From: Prorocentrum cordatum
Taxonomy: Eukaryota; Sar; Dinophyceae; Prorocentrales; Prorocentraceae
Reading direction: 5' to 3'
Assembly (NCBI GenBank): GCA_963575745.1
Contig: CAUYUJ010019353.1
Coordinates: forward strand, 82,501 to 146,500
Length of the DNA: 64,000 nucleotides
Under the pieces are notes generated by a model. That model saw nothing but the letters and a program-made list of their open reading frames with translations. It ran no database searches and was not told the origin of the DNA. Numbering within the stretch: position 1 is the first letter of the stretch; every line of letters starts with the position of its first letter. Below, piece after piece: positions 22,240 to 32,499 of the stretch. Position numbers and translations under genes: made by a program.

Positions 22240-22993
22240 GCACCCCTAGGGGGAGCCGCCAGGGGTGGTTGCACGGGCTCGTTCGCGGCCATTTTGTGGG
22301 GATGTCTCAGGCTGTCTGTCTGTTTCTGCGCCCAACATCCTTCGCTTTCGGAGCAGATTTGGAGGATGTCTCGAGCGAGGCGCTCATTTCAGCACCCCTA
22401 AGGGGAGCCGCCAGGGGTGGTTGCACGGGCTCGTTCGCTGCCATTTTGTGGGGATGTCTCAGGCGGTTTGCCTGTTTCTGGGCCCAACATCCTTCGCTTT
22501 CGGAGCAGATTTGGAGGATGTCTCGAGCGAGGCGCTCATTTCAGCACCCCTAAGGGGAGCCGCCAGGGGTGGTTGCACGGGCTCGTTCGCGGCCATTTTG
22601 TGGGGATGTCTCAGGCGGTTTGCCTGTTTCTGTGCCCAACATCCTTCGCTTTCGGAGCAGATTTGGAGGATGTCTCGAGCGAGGCGCTCATTTCAGCACC
22701 CCTAAGGGGAGCCGCCAGGGGTGGTTGCACGGGCTCGTTCGCGGCCATGTTGTGGGGATGTCTCAGGCGGTTTGCCTGTTTCTGTGCCCAACATCCTTCG
22801 CTTTCGGAGCAGATTTGGAGGATGTCTCGAGCGAGGCGCTCATTTCAGCACCCCTAAGGGGAGCCGCCAGGGGTGGTTGCACGGGCTCGTTCGCGGCCAT
22901 TTTGTGGGGATGTCTCAGGCGGTTTGCTTGTTTCTGTGCCCAACATCCTTCGCTTTCGGAGCAGATTTGGAGGATGTCTCGAGCGAGGCGCTC
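22240..22993 (+). repeat. 152-bp tandem array, about five copies, forward
   Basis: Units start near 22265, 22417, 22569, 22721 and 22873, exactly 152 bases apart and more than 95% alike by eye. Each holds CACCCCTAAGGGGAGCCGCC, TTTTGTGGGGATGTCTCAGG and GGAGGATGTCTCGAGCGAGG. CCCCT-A-AGGGG is a small palindrome. Confidence 0.96.
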
Positions 22994-23556
22994 ATGTTCA
23001 CCCCCAGGTGGGCTAGATTTTGAAGATGTCTCGATCGGTTTGTTAGTTTTGGTGGCCAGGCTCGTGGGCGCAGATTCTTCTCAGGATGCCACAGGAGGCT
23101 CCAACAGGCTCCAGGAGGCTCCAGGAGACCACATGAGGTCCCAGGAGGCATCAGGAGGCCACAGAAAGACTCAAGAGGCCACAGGATGTCACAAGAGGCT
23201 CCAGGAGGCCCCAGGAAGATCCAGAAGGCTTCAGGAAACCACATGAGACCTCAGGAGACAACAGGAAGCGCCAGGAGGCCTCGGAAGGCAACAGGAGGCC
23301 CCGAGAGGCCCCAGGAGCAGGAGGCCTCAGAAGGCAACGGGAGTGGCTCCAATCCCATGTGTTTTACGTATGCTCCTATCGATTGGGCCTCACCTGGAGC
23401 ACGATTCTTTGATGTTCTACGTATGTTTATATAGATGGTCCTTCTCCTGTGTACACAATCCTAAATGTTTTACTCATGTTCCTATGTATTGGGCCTCTCC
23501 TGGGGCACGAGTCCTTGGTGTTTTACGCGTGTTCCTATAGATTGCCCTTCTCCTGT

Positions 23557-23567
23557 GGCTCTAATCC
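23557..23567. other. Target-site sequence GGCTCTAATCC upstream of retrocopy A
   Basis: In an unoccupied copy of the composite tail (29636-29650) the text runs GGCTCTAATCCGCAATG without interruption. Here it stops after GGCTCTAATCC, and one C later the spliced leader begins. The matching downstream duplicate is absent because the 3' side of copy A is rearranged. Confidence 0.75.
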
Positions 23568-23568
23568 C

Positions 23569-23590
23569 TCCGTAGCCATTTTGGCTCAAG
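23569..23590 (+). other. Genomic relic of the dinoflagellate spliced leader (retrocopy A)
   Basis: All 22 positions match the dinoflagellate SL consensus: T, then CCGTAGCCATTTTGG, then CTCAAG. The SL is added to mRNAs by trans-splicing, so its presence in DNA next to an intronless frame marks an mRNA that was reverse-transcribed and reinserted. Confidence 0.95.
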
Positions 23591-23677
23591 CGTTTGCACG
23601 GCCGTCGCCCCGCGTCCTGGCTCAAGGGTCCGCCTCGGGCGAAAACCTATCGGCGCGGCCCTTCGCCCGTGGCGCGG

Positions 23678-24757
23678 ATGGCGGCGCCTAGAGGGGCTTG
23701 GTCGGCCCGCGACGCCGCCCTCGTGGTTGAGGCGGCGGTCCGCGGGGCCGTCTCTGCGAGTGCGCCGCGGCGCACGGTCGCGGCGGTGGCGCGGTCGGCT
23801 GTGTCGGCCACCCTTTTCGGGGCAGGCCGCGGGGCCGAGGGCGCCGTGCCGCCGCCGCCCGCTGCTGCTGCTGGTGCTGCTCGCCCTGATCCTCCTGACC
23901 GAGCTGGTGCTGCTGGGGCTGACCCTGCGGCACGAGCCGCGAAGCGCCGCCGCCGCCGCCAGCGCCGTGCTGCGCGGCGCGCGGCCGCCCAGGAGGAGAA
24001 CAACATGGACGTGGAGGTGGTGCCCGCTGGGGCGGTCGCTGGAGCTGCCGCTGGTGCAGCTGCTGTTGCGGCTGCAGCGGCGGCCACCGCCGACGATGAC
24101 ATGGACGTCCTCGATGACGAGTGGGCGGACGACGTTCGTCGGGCCGCCTCGGGTGCGGCGGCGGCGGATCCCGCTGGAGTGGGAGGAGCTGCCGCCCCTG
24201 CCTGGCCGCAGAGGCTCAGGCGGAAGCCCGAACACGCCCCTGGGCGCGAGGGCCGGTGGGTCGTGGACGCGGAGGGCGCTGGCGCGGCCGGCGCGGCCGC
24301 GGGCACGGTGCTGGCACTCGCGAGGGGCCCGGGGGCAAAGGGGCAGGCGGACGCGACGGTGGCGGCGGCGGAGCCTGGCGGCGGAGCTGCTGCCTCGGAC
24401 GCGGCGGCGGGGGCGGCGGCTGCCCTCGAGGACGCGTTCGCCGCGGCGGACGGCGTCCTGCGGAGGGCGGCCGATTGGCGCCCCGAGGCGAGCGACGACC
24501 TTCGGCGCATGCTGGAGGCCCCGCCTAGGCCCTACGGGCTGGCCCGCCCTAGGCGCGGGCGGCTGCGGCGCGCGCCCTCCTCCCACGGCTTCGCGTTCGA
24601 GGTCGGCGGCGGGCAGGGCTTCCTCTTCCTCGCGGCGGCGGACCCCGAGGTGGAGGTGGTGGATCCGTGCGCTGCGCACGGGGAGCTTTGTGTACATTTA
24701 TTCACTGCGTGGAGCTCCCCATATGTGCGTCTACTCGCATGGACCTGTCCGCCGTGA
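23678..24757 (+). pseudogene. Retrocopy A of an Ala-rich protein of unknown function
   Basis: The frame starts at the first ATG after the SL relic (88 bases downstream), MAAPRGAWSARDAALV. It encodes an Ala/Gly/Arg-rich product with a basic cluster (AAKRRRRRQRRAARRAAAQ) and an acidic patch (ADDDMDVLDDEWADDV). Compared with copy B it lacks 13 bases near 24519, which shifts the frame past B's stop. It then runs through unrelated 3' sequence (HGFAFEVGGGQGFLFLAAAD) and into the reversed composite repeat at about 24690. The last ~25 codons are therefore foreign. Another frame contains a hydrophobic stretch (LLLLVLLALILLTELVLLG). I prefer the first frame because it begins at the first ATG in both copies. 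Family unknown. Confidence 0.55.
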
Positions 24758-26816
24758 ATGTCTAGGCGCAAGAGCTTTCGAATATTAACGGGCTTCAGTT
24801 GTAACGGTCTGGACATCAATCTAACTGCGAAAGAATTCGAGTGTGAATGAGCCTCAGTAGTACGAGCGCGTCTCTGTGCATGAGCCTGGGGCCTCCTGGG
24901 GCCTCCTGAAATCTACTGGGGCTTACTGGGGTCTCCAGGAGCCTCTTGGGACCTCCTGGGACCTCCTAGGAAGGTTTCGTGCCCTAGGGGAGGCGCAATC
25001 TATAGCAACAGACGTACATAAAACATTGCGGATTAGAGCCACAGGAGAAGGGCAATCTATAGGAACTCGCGTAAAACACCAAGGACTCGTGCCCCAGGAG
25101 AGGCCCAATACATAGGAACATGAGTAAAACATTTAGGATTGTGTACACAGGAGAAGGACCATCTATAGAAACATACGTAGAACATCAAAGAATCGTGCTC
25201 CAGGTGAGGCCCAATCGATAGGAGCATACGTAAAACACATGGGATTGGAGCCACTCCTGTTGCCTTCTGAGGCCTCCTGCTCCTGGGGCCTCTCGGGGCC
25301 TCCTGTTGCCATCCGAAGCCTCCTGGCGCTTCCTGTTGTTTCCTGGGGTCTCCTGTGGTTTCCTGGCAGCCTTTGGAGCTTCTGGGCCACAGAAGAAACA
25401 AGCAAAACAGTTGAGAAATCCCCACAAAATGGCCGCGAACGAGCCCGTGCAACCACACCTGGCGGCTCCCCTTAGGGGTGCTGAAATGAGCGCCTCGCTC
25501 GAGACATCCTCCAAATCTGCTCCGAAAGCGAAGGATGTTGGGCACAGAAACAGGCAAACCGCCTGGGACATCCCCACAAAACCGCCGCGAACGAGCCCGT
25601 GCAACCACCCCTGGCGGCTCCCCTTAGGGGTATTGAAATGAGCGGGCCAAGACATCCTCCAAATCTGCTCCGAAAGCGAAGGATGTTGGGCACAGAAACA
25701 GGCAAACCGCCTGAGACATACCCACAAAATGGCCGCGAACGAGCCCGTGCAACCACCCCTGGCGGCTCCCCTTAGGGGTGTTGAAATGAGCGCCTCGCTC
25801 GAGACATCCTCCAAATCTGCTCCGAAAGCGAAGGATGTTGGGCACAGAAACAGGCAAACCGCCTGAGACATCCCCACAAAATGGCCGCGAACGAGCCCGT
25901 GCAACCACCCCTGGCGGCTCCCCTTAGGGGTGCTGAAATGAGCGCCTCGCTCGAGACATCCTCCAAATCTGCTCCGAAAGCGAAGGATGTTGGGCACAGA
26001 AACAGGCAAACCGCCTGAGACATCCCCACAAAATGGCCGCGAACGAGCCCGTGCAACCACCCCTGGCGGCTCCCCTTAGGGGTGCTGAAATGAGCGCCTC
26101 GCTCGAGACATCCTCCAAATCTGCTCCGAAAGCGAAGGATGTTGGGCACAGAACCAGGCAAACCGCCTGAGACATCCCCACAAAATGGCCGCGAACGAGC
26201 CCGTGCAACCACCCCTGGCGGCTCCCCTTAGGGGTGCTGAAATGAGCGCCTCGCTCGAGACATCCTCCAAATCTGCTCCGAAAACGAAGGATGTTGGGCA
26301 CAGAAACAGGCAAACCGCGTGAGACACCCCCACAAAATGGCCGCGAACGAGCCCGTGCAACCACCCCTGGGGGCTCCCCTTAGGGGTGCTGAAATGAGCG
26401 CCTCGCTCGAGACATCCTCCAATCGCCCTCCGAAAAGATAGGCTGTGGGCACAGAAAACAGGCAAAACGGCAACCCGCGTGAGACACCCCCACAAAATGG
26501 CCGCGAACGAGCCCGGCAACCACCCTGGTGGCTCCCCTACGGTAGGTCTGAATGAGTAAGTCTGTGTATGAGTAAGTTCTGTGTATGTGTACGTCTGGGT
26601 ATGACTAATACTGTGTATGAGTAAGTCTGTGTATGAGTAAGTCTGTATATGAGTATGTCTGAGTGTGAGTAAGTCTGAGTATGAGTAGGTCTGAATATGA
26701 GTAAGTCTGAGTATGAGTAAGTCTGTGCATGAGCAAGTCTGAGTATGTCCGACAGGAGGAGAGGAGAAAAGAGGAGGAGGAAGAAGGAGGAGGAGTAGGA
26801 GGCGCCCAAGTAATAA
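24690..26816 (-). repeat. Composite repeat unit 2, reversed
   Basis: This is the reverse complement of the unit at 28362-29978, with the same parts in reverse order. It has the CACGCAGTGAATA end (24690-24780), the CCAGGAGGC minisatellite (as GGCCTCCTGG), the tail with the GTAAAACAC words, the 152-bp array (25420-26530), the 16-bp tandem (26545-26750) and the CTCCTCC-type stretch. The reversed unit separates retrocopies A and B. Confidence 0.85.
25420..26530 (-). repeat. 152-bp tandem array, seven to eight copies, reversed
   Basis: Units repeat every 152 bases (boundaries near 25608, 25756, 25908, 26060, 26212, 26364). One unit of 148 bases has lost the CTCGAGCGAGG part, and the last unit near 26400-26520 is diverged. 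Confidence 0.95.
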
Positions 26817-26852
26817 CAAGAACCCCATCTTAGGATATGGGGAAAAAAAAGT

Positions 26853-26863
26853 GGCTCTAATCC
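26853..26863. other. Left target-site duplication of retrocopy B (GGCTCTAATCC)
   Basis: GGCTCTAATCC here and at 28017-28027 flank the insertion. The junction is the same one used by copy A, so A and B likely descend from one insertion event that was later duplicated. Confidence 0.85.
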
Positions 26864-26865
26864 CC

Positions 26866-26887
26866 TCCGTAGCCATTTTGGCTCAAG
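26866..26887 (+). other. Genomic relic of the dinoflagellate spliced leader (retrocopy B)
   Basis: Identical at all 22 positions to the SL consensus and to the relic in front of copy A. Two extra C residues lie between it and the target-site sequence. Confidence 0.95.
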
Positions 26888-26939
26888 CGTTCGCACGGCC
26901 GTCGCCCCGCGTCCGCGCGGCCCTTCGCCCGTGGCGCGG

Positions 26940-27800
26940 ATGGCGGCGCCTAGAGGGGCTTGGTCGGCCCGCGATGCCGCCCTCCTGGTAGAGGCGGCGG
27001 TCCGCGGGGCCGTCTCTGCGAGTGCGCCGCGGCGCACGGTCGCGGCTGTGGCGCGGTCGGCTGTGTCGGCCACCCTTTTCGGGGTGGGCCGCGGGGCCGA
27101 GGGCGCCGTGCCGCCGCCGCCCGCTGCTGCTGCTGGTGCTGCTCGCCCTGATCCTCCTGACCGAGCTGGTGCTGCTGGGGCTGACCCTGCGGCGCGAGCC
27201 GCGAAGCGCCGCCGCCGCCGCCAGCGCCGTGCTGCGCGGCGCGCGGCCGCCCAGGAGGAGAACAACATGGTCGTGGAGGTGGTGCCCGCTGGGGCGGTCG
27301 CTGGAGCTGCTGCTGGTGCAGCTGCTGTTGCGGCTGCAGCGGCGGCCACCGCCGACGACGACATGGACGACCTCGGTGACGAGTGGGCGGACGACGTTCG
27401 TCGGGCCGCCTCGGGTGCGGCGGCGGATCCCGCTGGAGTGGGAGGAGCTGCCGCCCCTGCCTGGCCGCAGAGGCGCAGGCGGAGGCCCGAACGCGCCCCT
27501 GGGCGCGAGGGCCGGTGGGTCGTGGACGCGGAGGGCGCTGGCGCGGCCGGCGCGGCCGCGGGCACGGTGCTGGCACTCGCGAGGGACCCGGGGGCGAAGG
27601 GGCAGGCGGACGCGACGGTGGCGGCGGCGGAGCCTGGCGGCGGAGCTGCTGCCTCGGACGCGGCGGCGGGAGCGGCGGCTGCCCTCGAGGGCGCGTTCGC
27701 CGCGGCGGACGGCGTCCTGCGGAGGGCGGCCGATTGGCGCCCCGAGGCGAGCGACGACCTTCGGCGCATGCTGGAGGCCGTCCGCTGGCGCACCGCCTAG
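26940..27800 (+). CDS. Retrocopy B of an Ala-rich protein of unknown function (286 aa)
   Basis: The frame opens at the first ATG, 52 bases after the SL relic, and stops at a TAG after RRMLEAVRWRTA. It is Ala/Gly/Arg-rich with a basic cluster (AAKRRRRRQRRAARRAAAQ) that could be a nuclear-localisation signal, and an acidic patch (ADDDMDDLGDEWADDV). There are no cysteines in the core and no catalytic motif that I know. Compared with copy A several changes are silent in this frame and one whole codon is missing, mild support for the frame. The insert ends with TTTAAAAAGA, a very short A-run, before the target duplication. It could be a processed pseudogene or a functional retrogene. Confidence 0.5.
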   Translation: MAAPRGAWSARDAALLVEAAVRGAVSASAPRRTVAAVARSAVSATLFGVGRGAEGAVPPPPAAAAGAARPDPPDRAGAAGADPAARAAKRRRRRQRRAARRAAAQEENNMVVEVVPAGAVAGAAAGAAAVAAAAAATADDDMDDLGDEWADDVRRAASGAAADPAGVGGAAAPAWPQRRRRRPERAPGREGRWVVDAEGAGAAGAAAGTVLALARDPGAKGQADATVAAAEPGGGAAASDAAAGAAAALEGAFAAADGVLRRAADWRPEASDDLRRMLEAVRWRTA

Positions 27801-28016
27801 GCCCTACGGGCTGGCCCGCGGGTGGGGGCGGGCCTGGCGCCAGGGGGCCCCTCCGCCATCGGGCTCCTGGGGCAGCGCGGCGCCGCGAGGCGCCCTCGTG
27901 CGCACGCCCTGGTCGCGCGCGCCGCGCAGGAGTAAGACGCGGCCGCTGCGGAGCGGCGGAGGGGGCGAACGGGGTCGGCTCGCGTTGCGCGGGCTGCTCA
28001 TGCGCCTTTAAAAAGA

Positions 28017-28027
28017 GGCTCTAATCC
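28017..28027. other. Right target-site duplication of retrocopy B (GGCTCTAATCC)
   Basis: Follows the short A-run at the 3' end of the insert and is followed by GCAATGTTTTATGTACG, as in the unoccupied site at 29650. An 11-bp duplication, A-rich 3' end and 5' SL together point to LINE-type retroposition of an mRNA. Confidence 0.85.
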
Positions 28028-28361
28028 GCAATGTTTTATGTACGTCTGTTGCTATAGATTGCGCCTCCCCTGGGGCACGAAACCTTCCTAGGAGGTCCCA
28101 GGAGGTCCCAAGAGGCTCCTGGAGACCCCAGGAAGCCCCAGTAGGTTTCAGGAGGCCCCAGGAGGCCCCAGGCTCATGCACAGAGACGCGCTCGTACTAC
28201 TGAGGCTCATTCATACTCCAATTCATTCGCAGTTAGATTGATGTCCAGACCGTTACAACTGAAGCCCGTTAATATTCGAAAGCTCTTGCGCCTAGACATT
28301 CACGGCGGACATGTCCATGCGAGTAGATGCACATATGGGGAGCTCCACGCAGTGAATAAGT
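28028..28361 (+). repeat. Composite repeat tail (right part of the unit interrupted by retrocopy B)
   Basis: Matches 29649-29978 almost base for base: GCAATGTTTTATGTACG, CCAGGAGGTCCCAAGAGGCT, TTCGCAGTTAGATTGATGTC and CACGCAGTGAATAA. Confidence 0.85.
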
Positions 28362-29978
28362 ATTACTTGGACGCCTCCTACTCCTCCTTCCTCCTCCTCT
28401 TTTCTCCTCCCCTCCTGTCGGACATACTCAGACTTGCTCATACACAGACTTACTCATACTCAGACTTACTCATATTCAGACCTACTCATACTCAGACTTA
28501 CTCACACTCAGACATACTCATATACAGACTTACTCATACACAGACTTACTCATACACAGTATTAGTCATACCCAGACGTACACATACACAGACTTACTCA
28601 TACACAGACTTACTCATACTCAGCACCCCTAAGGGGAGCCGCCAGGGGTGGTTGCACGGGCTCGTTCGCGGCCATTTTGTGGGGATGTCTCAGGCGGTTT
28701 GCCTGTTTCTGTGCCCAACATCCTTCGCTTTCGGAGCAGATTTGGAGGATGTCTCGAGCGAGGCGCTCATTTCAGCACCCCTAAGGGGAGCCGCCAGGGG
28801 TGGTTGCACGGGCTCGTTCGCGGCCATTTTGTGGGGATGTCTCAGGCGGTTTGCCTGTTTCTGGGCCCAACATCCTTCGCTTTCGGAGCAGATTTGGAGG
28901 ATGTCTCGAGCGAGGCGCTCATTTCAGCACCCCTAAGGGGAGCCGCCAGGGGTGTTTGCACGGGCTCGTTCGCGGCCATTTTGTGGGGATGTCTCAGGCG
29001 GTTTGCTTGTTTCTGGGCCCAACATCCTTCGCTTTCGGAGCAGATTTGGAGGATGTCTCGAGCGAGGCGCTCATTTTCACCCCCCAGGTGGGCCAGATTT
29101 TGAGGATGTCTCGATCGGTTTGCTAGTTTTGGTGGCCAGGCTCGTGGGCGCAGATTCTTTTCAGGATGCCACAGGAGGCTCCAACAGGCTCCAGGAGGTT
29201 CCAGGAGACCACATGAGGTCCCAGGAGGCATCAGGAGGCCACAGAAAGACTCAAGAGGCCACAGGATGTCCCAAGAGGCTCCAGGAGGCCCCAGGAAGCT
29301 CCAGAAGGCTTCAGGAAACCACAGGAGACCCCAGGAGACAACAGGAAGCGCCAGGAGGCCTCGGAAGGCAACAGGAGGCCCCGAGAGGCCCCAGGAGCAG
29401 GAGGCCTCAGAAGGCAACAGGAGTGGCTCCAATCCCATGTGTTTTACGTATGCTCCTATCGATTGGGCCTCACCTGGAGCACGATTCTTTGATGTTCTAC
29501 GTATGTTTCTATAGATGGTCCTTCTCCTGTGTACACAATCCTAAATGTTTTACTCATGTTCCTATGTATTGGGCCTCTCCTGGGGCACGAGTCCTTGGTG
29601 TTTTACGCGTGTTCCTATAGATTGCCCTTCTCCTGTGGCTCTAATCCGCAATGTTTTATGTACGTCTGTTGCTATAGATTGCGCCTCCCCTGGGGCACGA
29701 AACCTTCCTAGGAGGTCCCAGGAGGTCCCAAGAGGCTCCTGGAGACCCCAGGAAGCCCCAGTAGGTTTCAGGAGGCCCCAGGAGGCCCCAGGCTCATGCA
29801 CAGAGACGCGCTCGTACTACTGAGGCTCATTCACACTCCAATTCATTCGCAGTTAGATTGATGTCCAGACCGTCACAATTGAAGCCCGTTAATATTCGAA
29901 AGCTCTTGCGCCTAGACATTCACGGCGGACAGATCCACGCGAGTAGATGCACATATGGGGAGCTCCACGCAGTGAATA
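28362..29978 (+). repeat. Composite repeat unit 3, forward, complete
   Basis: Parts in order: CT-rich start (28370-28430), 16-bp CACAGACTTACTCATA tandem (28435-28620), three 152-bp units (28626-29080), GGTGGGCCAGATTTTGAGGA block, CCAGGAGGC minisatellite (29165-29410). The uninterrupted tail then runs through the empty insertion site at 29636-29650 to CACGCAGTGAATA. This is the reference copy for the region. Confidence 0.85.
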
Positions 29979-30430
29979 TTTTTTTGGGGGGGGAATTTTA
30001 CGTTAGAGTGTTGAAATTCCAATATTTTGTTTTGTCCCTGACGTCACGATGTGCGTGAGGGGCGCCGCCGGTTTTCCGCATTTCGAGGATGTCCATAGCG
30101 ACACGGCCAGAAAAAATAGCGAACGCCGCCTTCAATTAACAAGTGGCACGTGTGCGCCCAGGCTCATACAAAGAAGACTGTAAAAGGCGTTCCAAGCAGG
30201 AAGACACCATGACTGCAGGATCGGATATGGAGAAGGGGATGCTGGGGAGGCGCCGCCAGGGCGTGCCTAAGAGAAGGGGAAGAGGCAGGAGGCGAACGCA
30301 GAAGAATCTGAGATCGAGGTCGCACTCGAGCGCAAGTGGGGTTGCCAAACCTTGCGATCCGTGTACCAGGGCCCCCCAGGAAACCTCAGGAGGCCCGACT
30401 TGTATACCGGAAGAGGCTGCAGGAGGCCTC
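29979..30430. other. Low-repeat stretch without a supported gene
   Basis: Includes GAATTTTACGTTAGAGTGTTG and CTGACGTCACGATG, loosely matched by 35180-35235 (TTTTATGTTAGAATGTTGGA ... CCTGACGCC). A 107-codon frame (30143-30466) is Arg-rich and ends in repeat; I do not call it. Confidence 0.45.
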
Positions 30431-30572
30431 GGGATTGTGAGTGTTGTGTGTGCGAGTGTGATGTGAGCTCTGTGTTGTGCGTGTTTTCTGTGCGTTATGG
30501 GTGTTGTGTGTGTGATGTTTGTCTAGCGTGTGATGTGTTGGGTGTGATTTGTGTTTCTATGTGTGCATGTCG
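30430..30572. repeat. TG-rich low-complexity tract
   Basis: Degenerate GTGTTGTGTGTG words over about 140 bases, which may adopt Z-DNA-like structure. Confidence 0.7.
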
Positions 30573-30832
30573 TTATGAGGCTCCAGGAGGCCCCAGAAAG
30601 CCCCAGGCGGCCTCAGGAGGCCCCAGAAGACCCCAGGAGGCTCCAGGGGGCCCCGAGGGGCTCGAGGAGGCTGCAGGGGGCCCCAGGAGGTTCCAGGAGA
30701 CCCCCAGGAGGCTCCGAGGTGGGGTCTGGTGGACGAGAAGTTACAGAAAACGCAAGGAGGCCCCGGGAGGTTCCAGGAGGCCCCCAAGAGGCCCCGAGGC
30801 GGGGTCTGGGGTACCAGAAGGTACGTCTGGGC
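30573..30832. repeat. CCAGGAGGC / GGCCCCAGGA minisatellite
   Basis: Tandem 9-11-base units of CCAGGAGGC and GGCCCCAGGA with drift. The same short unit occurs inside the composite repeats and the triplicated segment of this window. Confidence 0.9.
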
Positions 30833-30839
30833 TCGATTT

Positions 30840-31500
30840 TGGGAAGATGTCTCATGCGAAATCGCCATTCTCCGAGAATCGGGGTCAACTTCATTGAAAT
30901 TCCCCAAACAGCTTGCTGAACGGGGTGCTGTTGTGACAGAAACAAACTCCGGCCGAGGGAAGGCGGAGCAGAGACATCCTCACAACAAAATTATCGTTTT
31001 GGCCGTTTCGCCTGAGTCATCTTCACAACTCTCGTTTCTGAGATGGCCGGGATTGGCCGTTTCGCCTGAGGCATCCTCGAAAAATTACGCTCCGGGACAC
31101 CGCGGCAGAGGTGGTCTGGGCCGTTTCGCTCGAGACATCCTCGAAACTCTCAGCCCCGAGGTGCCGTGCGAGAGGTGGTCCGGGCCGTTTTGCTTGAGAC
31201 ATCCTCGAAACTCTGAGCTCTGCGATGCCTTGCGCGAGGTGGTCCGGCCCGTTTCGCCTCAGACTTCCTCGAAATTCTGACTTCGGAAATGACGCGCGAG
31301 AGGTGGTCGGGCCCGTTTCGCTTAGGACATCCTCGAACTTCTGGGCTCTGAAATGCCCTGCGCGAGGTGGTTTGGCCCGTCTCGCCTGGGACATCCTTGC
31401 AACTCTGAGCTCTGAGATGCTGTGCGCGAGGTGGCCCGGCCTGTTTCGCACAAGACATTCTCGCAACTCTGAGCTCTCAGATGCTGCGCAAGAGGTGGCC
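30840..31500. repeat. ~65-bp tandem repeat with GAGACATCCTCG, block 1
   Basis: Units of about 63-68 bases hold GCCCGTTTCGCCTGAGACAT, CCTCGAAACTCTGAGCTC and GAGATGCCGTGCGCGAGGTG. The unit at 31127-31143 has a 17-base match, in reverse complement, to the 152-bp repeat (GAGGATGTCTCGAGCGA). Confidence 0.9.
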
Positions 31501-31514
31501 CAGCCAGGGGCCCC

Positions 31515-32470
31515 GAAGACCACATGTTACATATCCTCCATGCCACCCTGCGAGCCTCAGGAGGCCCCAGAGAGGTCCAGGATGCCGAAGGACGCCCAGG
31601 ACAGGCCCCAGGGGCCCCCAGGGGCCCCCAGGAGATTCCCAGGAGGCCGCATATCAGAACGAGTCAAGATAATACACATCTGGTGTCGATTCGTTGATTT
31701 TTCCTGCCCTTGCGCCCCCCCCCCTCCATTCTGAGGGGCCCAAACGGCCACAGGTTAGATATCCCCCTGGGAGCCCAAAGAGACTTCAGGAAACCCCAGG
31801 TGGAGTTCAGGAGGCCACAGGAGGCCTAGGAGGAAGCTCCAGGAAGTCCCCAGGAGGCCCCACAAGGCACCAGGAGGCCGCAGGACGCCCAGGACAGGCC
31901 CCAGGGGTCTCCAGGAGATTCCCAGGAGGCTCCCAGGAGGCCCCAGGAGGCCGCCTATCAGAACGTGTCAAGTTAATACACATCCAGTGTCGATTCGTTG
32001 ATTTTTCCTGCTCTTGTGCCCTCCCCCCCCCCTCCATTTGGAGAGGCCCAGACGGCCATAGGTTTGATGTCCCCCCTGGGAGCCCCAAGAGGCTTCAGGA
32101 CACCCCAGGTGGAGTGCAGGAGGCCACAGGAGGCCCAGGAGGAAGCTCCAGAAGGTCCCCAGGAGGCCCCAGGAGGCACCAGGAGGCCCCCGCAACTCGG
32201 AGCTCTGAGACGCCGCGCTAGAGGTGGTCCGGCCCGTTTCGCCTGAGACTTCCTCGCGCCACGATTCGCCCGAGACATCGTCGCAACTCTGGGGTCCGAG
32301 ATGCCGCGCTCGAGGTGGTCCAGCCCGTTACGCTGGAAACATCCTCGCAACTCTAGGCTCCGAGATGCCGTTCGGGATGAAGAGGAGGTGGAGGAGGAGG
32401 AGGAGGAGGAGGAGGAGGAGGAGGAGGAGGAGAAGGGGGAAGAGGAGGAGGAGGAGATGGAAGGGAGAAG
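31515..32470. repeat. Triplicated segment, copy 1 (with an internal partial repeat)
   Basis: Order: CCAGGAGGC minisatellite, TATCAGAACGAGTCAAGATA, GTCGATTCGTTGATTTTTCC, GGGGCCCAAACGGCCACAGG, TTCAGGAAACCCCAGGTGGA, more minisatellite, then GCAACTCGGAGCTCTGAGAC and a GGA tract. The middle part occurs twice inside this copy (about 31660-31830 and 31955-32130). Confidence 0.85.
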
Positions 32471-32480
32471 GAGGAGGCGG
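32385..32480. repeat. GGA/GAA microsatellite, copy 1
   Basis: Homopurine tract following GATGCCGTTCGGGATGAAGA. The same flank precedes the tracts at 33040 and 35010. Confidence 0.9.
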
Positions 32481-32499
32481 ATGATGTGCATGAGGGGGC

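Larger units (their letters stand above)
22050..23567 (+). repeat. Composite repeat unit 1, forward
   Basis: Order of parts: a ~60-bp block (CACGGCGGACAGGTCCATGC ... CACGCAGTGAATAA), a 16-bp tandem (CACAGACTTACTCATA, about 22135-22238), a 152-bp tandem array (22240-22993), then a block starting near 22995. After that comes a CCAGGAGGC minisatellite (about 23085-23335) and a tail with TGTTTTACGTATGCTCCTAT and ATAGATGGTCCTTCTCCTGT. The tail is interrupted after GGCTCTAATCC by retrocopy A. The same order is seen in the other units of this region. Confidence 0.85.

Noticed and set aside
22240-22993. CRISPR-like array
   Set aside because: Units are contiguous 152-bp tandem repeats without unique spacers, and the genome is eukaryotic.
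23727-24788. Alternative frame of retrocopy A with a hydrophobic LLLLVLLALILLTELVLLG stretch
   Set aside because: Not ruled out, but its ATG is downstream of the first ATG after the SL, the product is Arg-rich elsewhere and differences between the two copies are less conservative in this frame.
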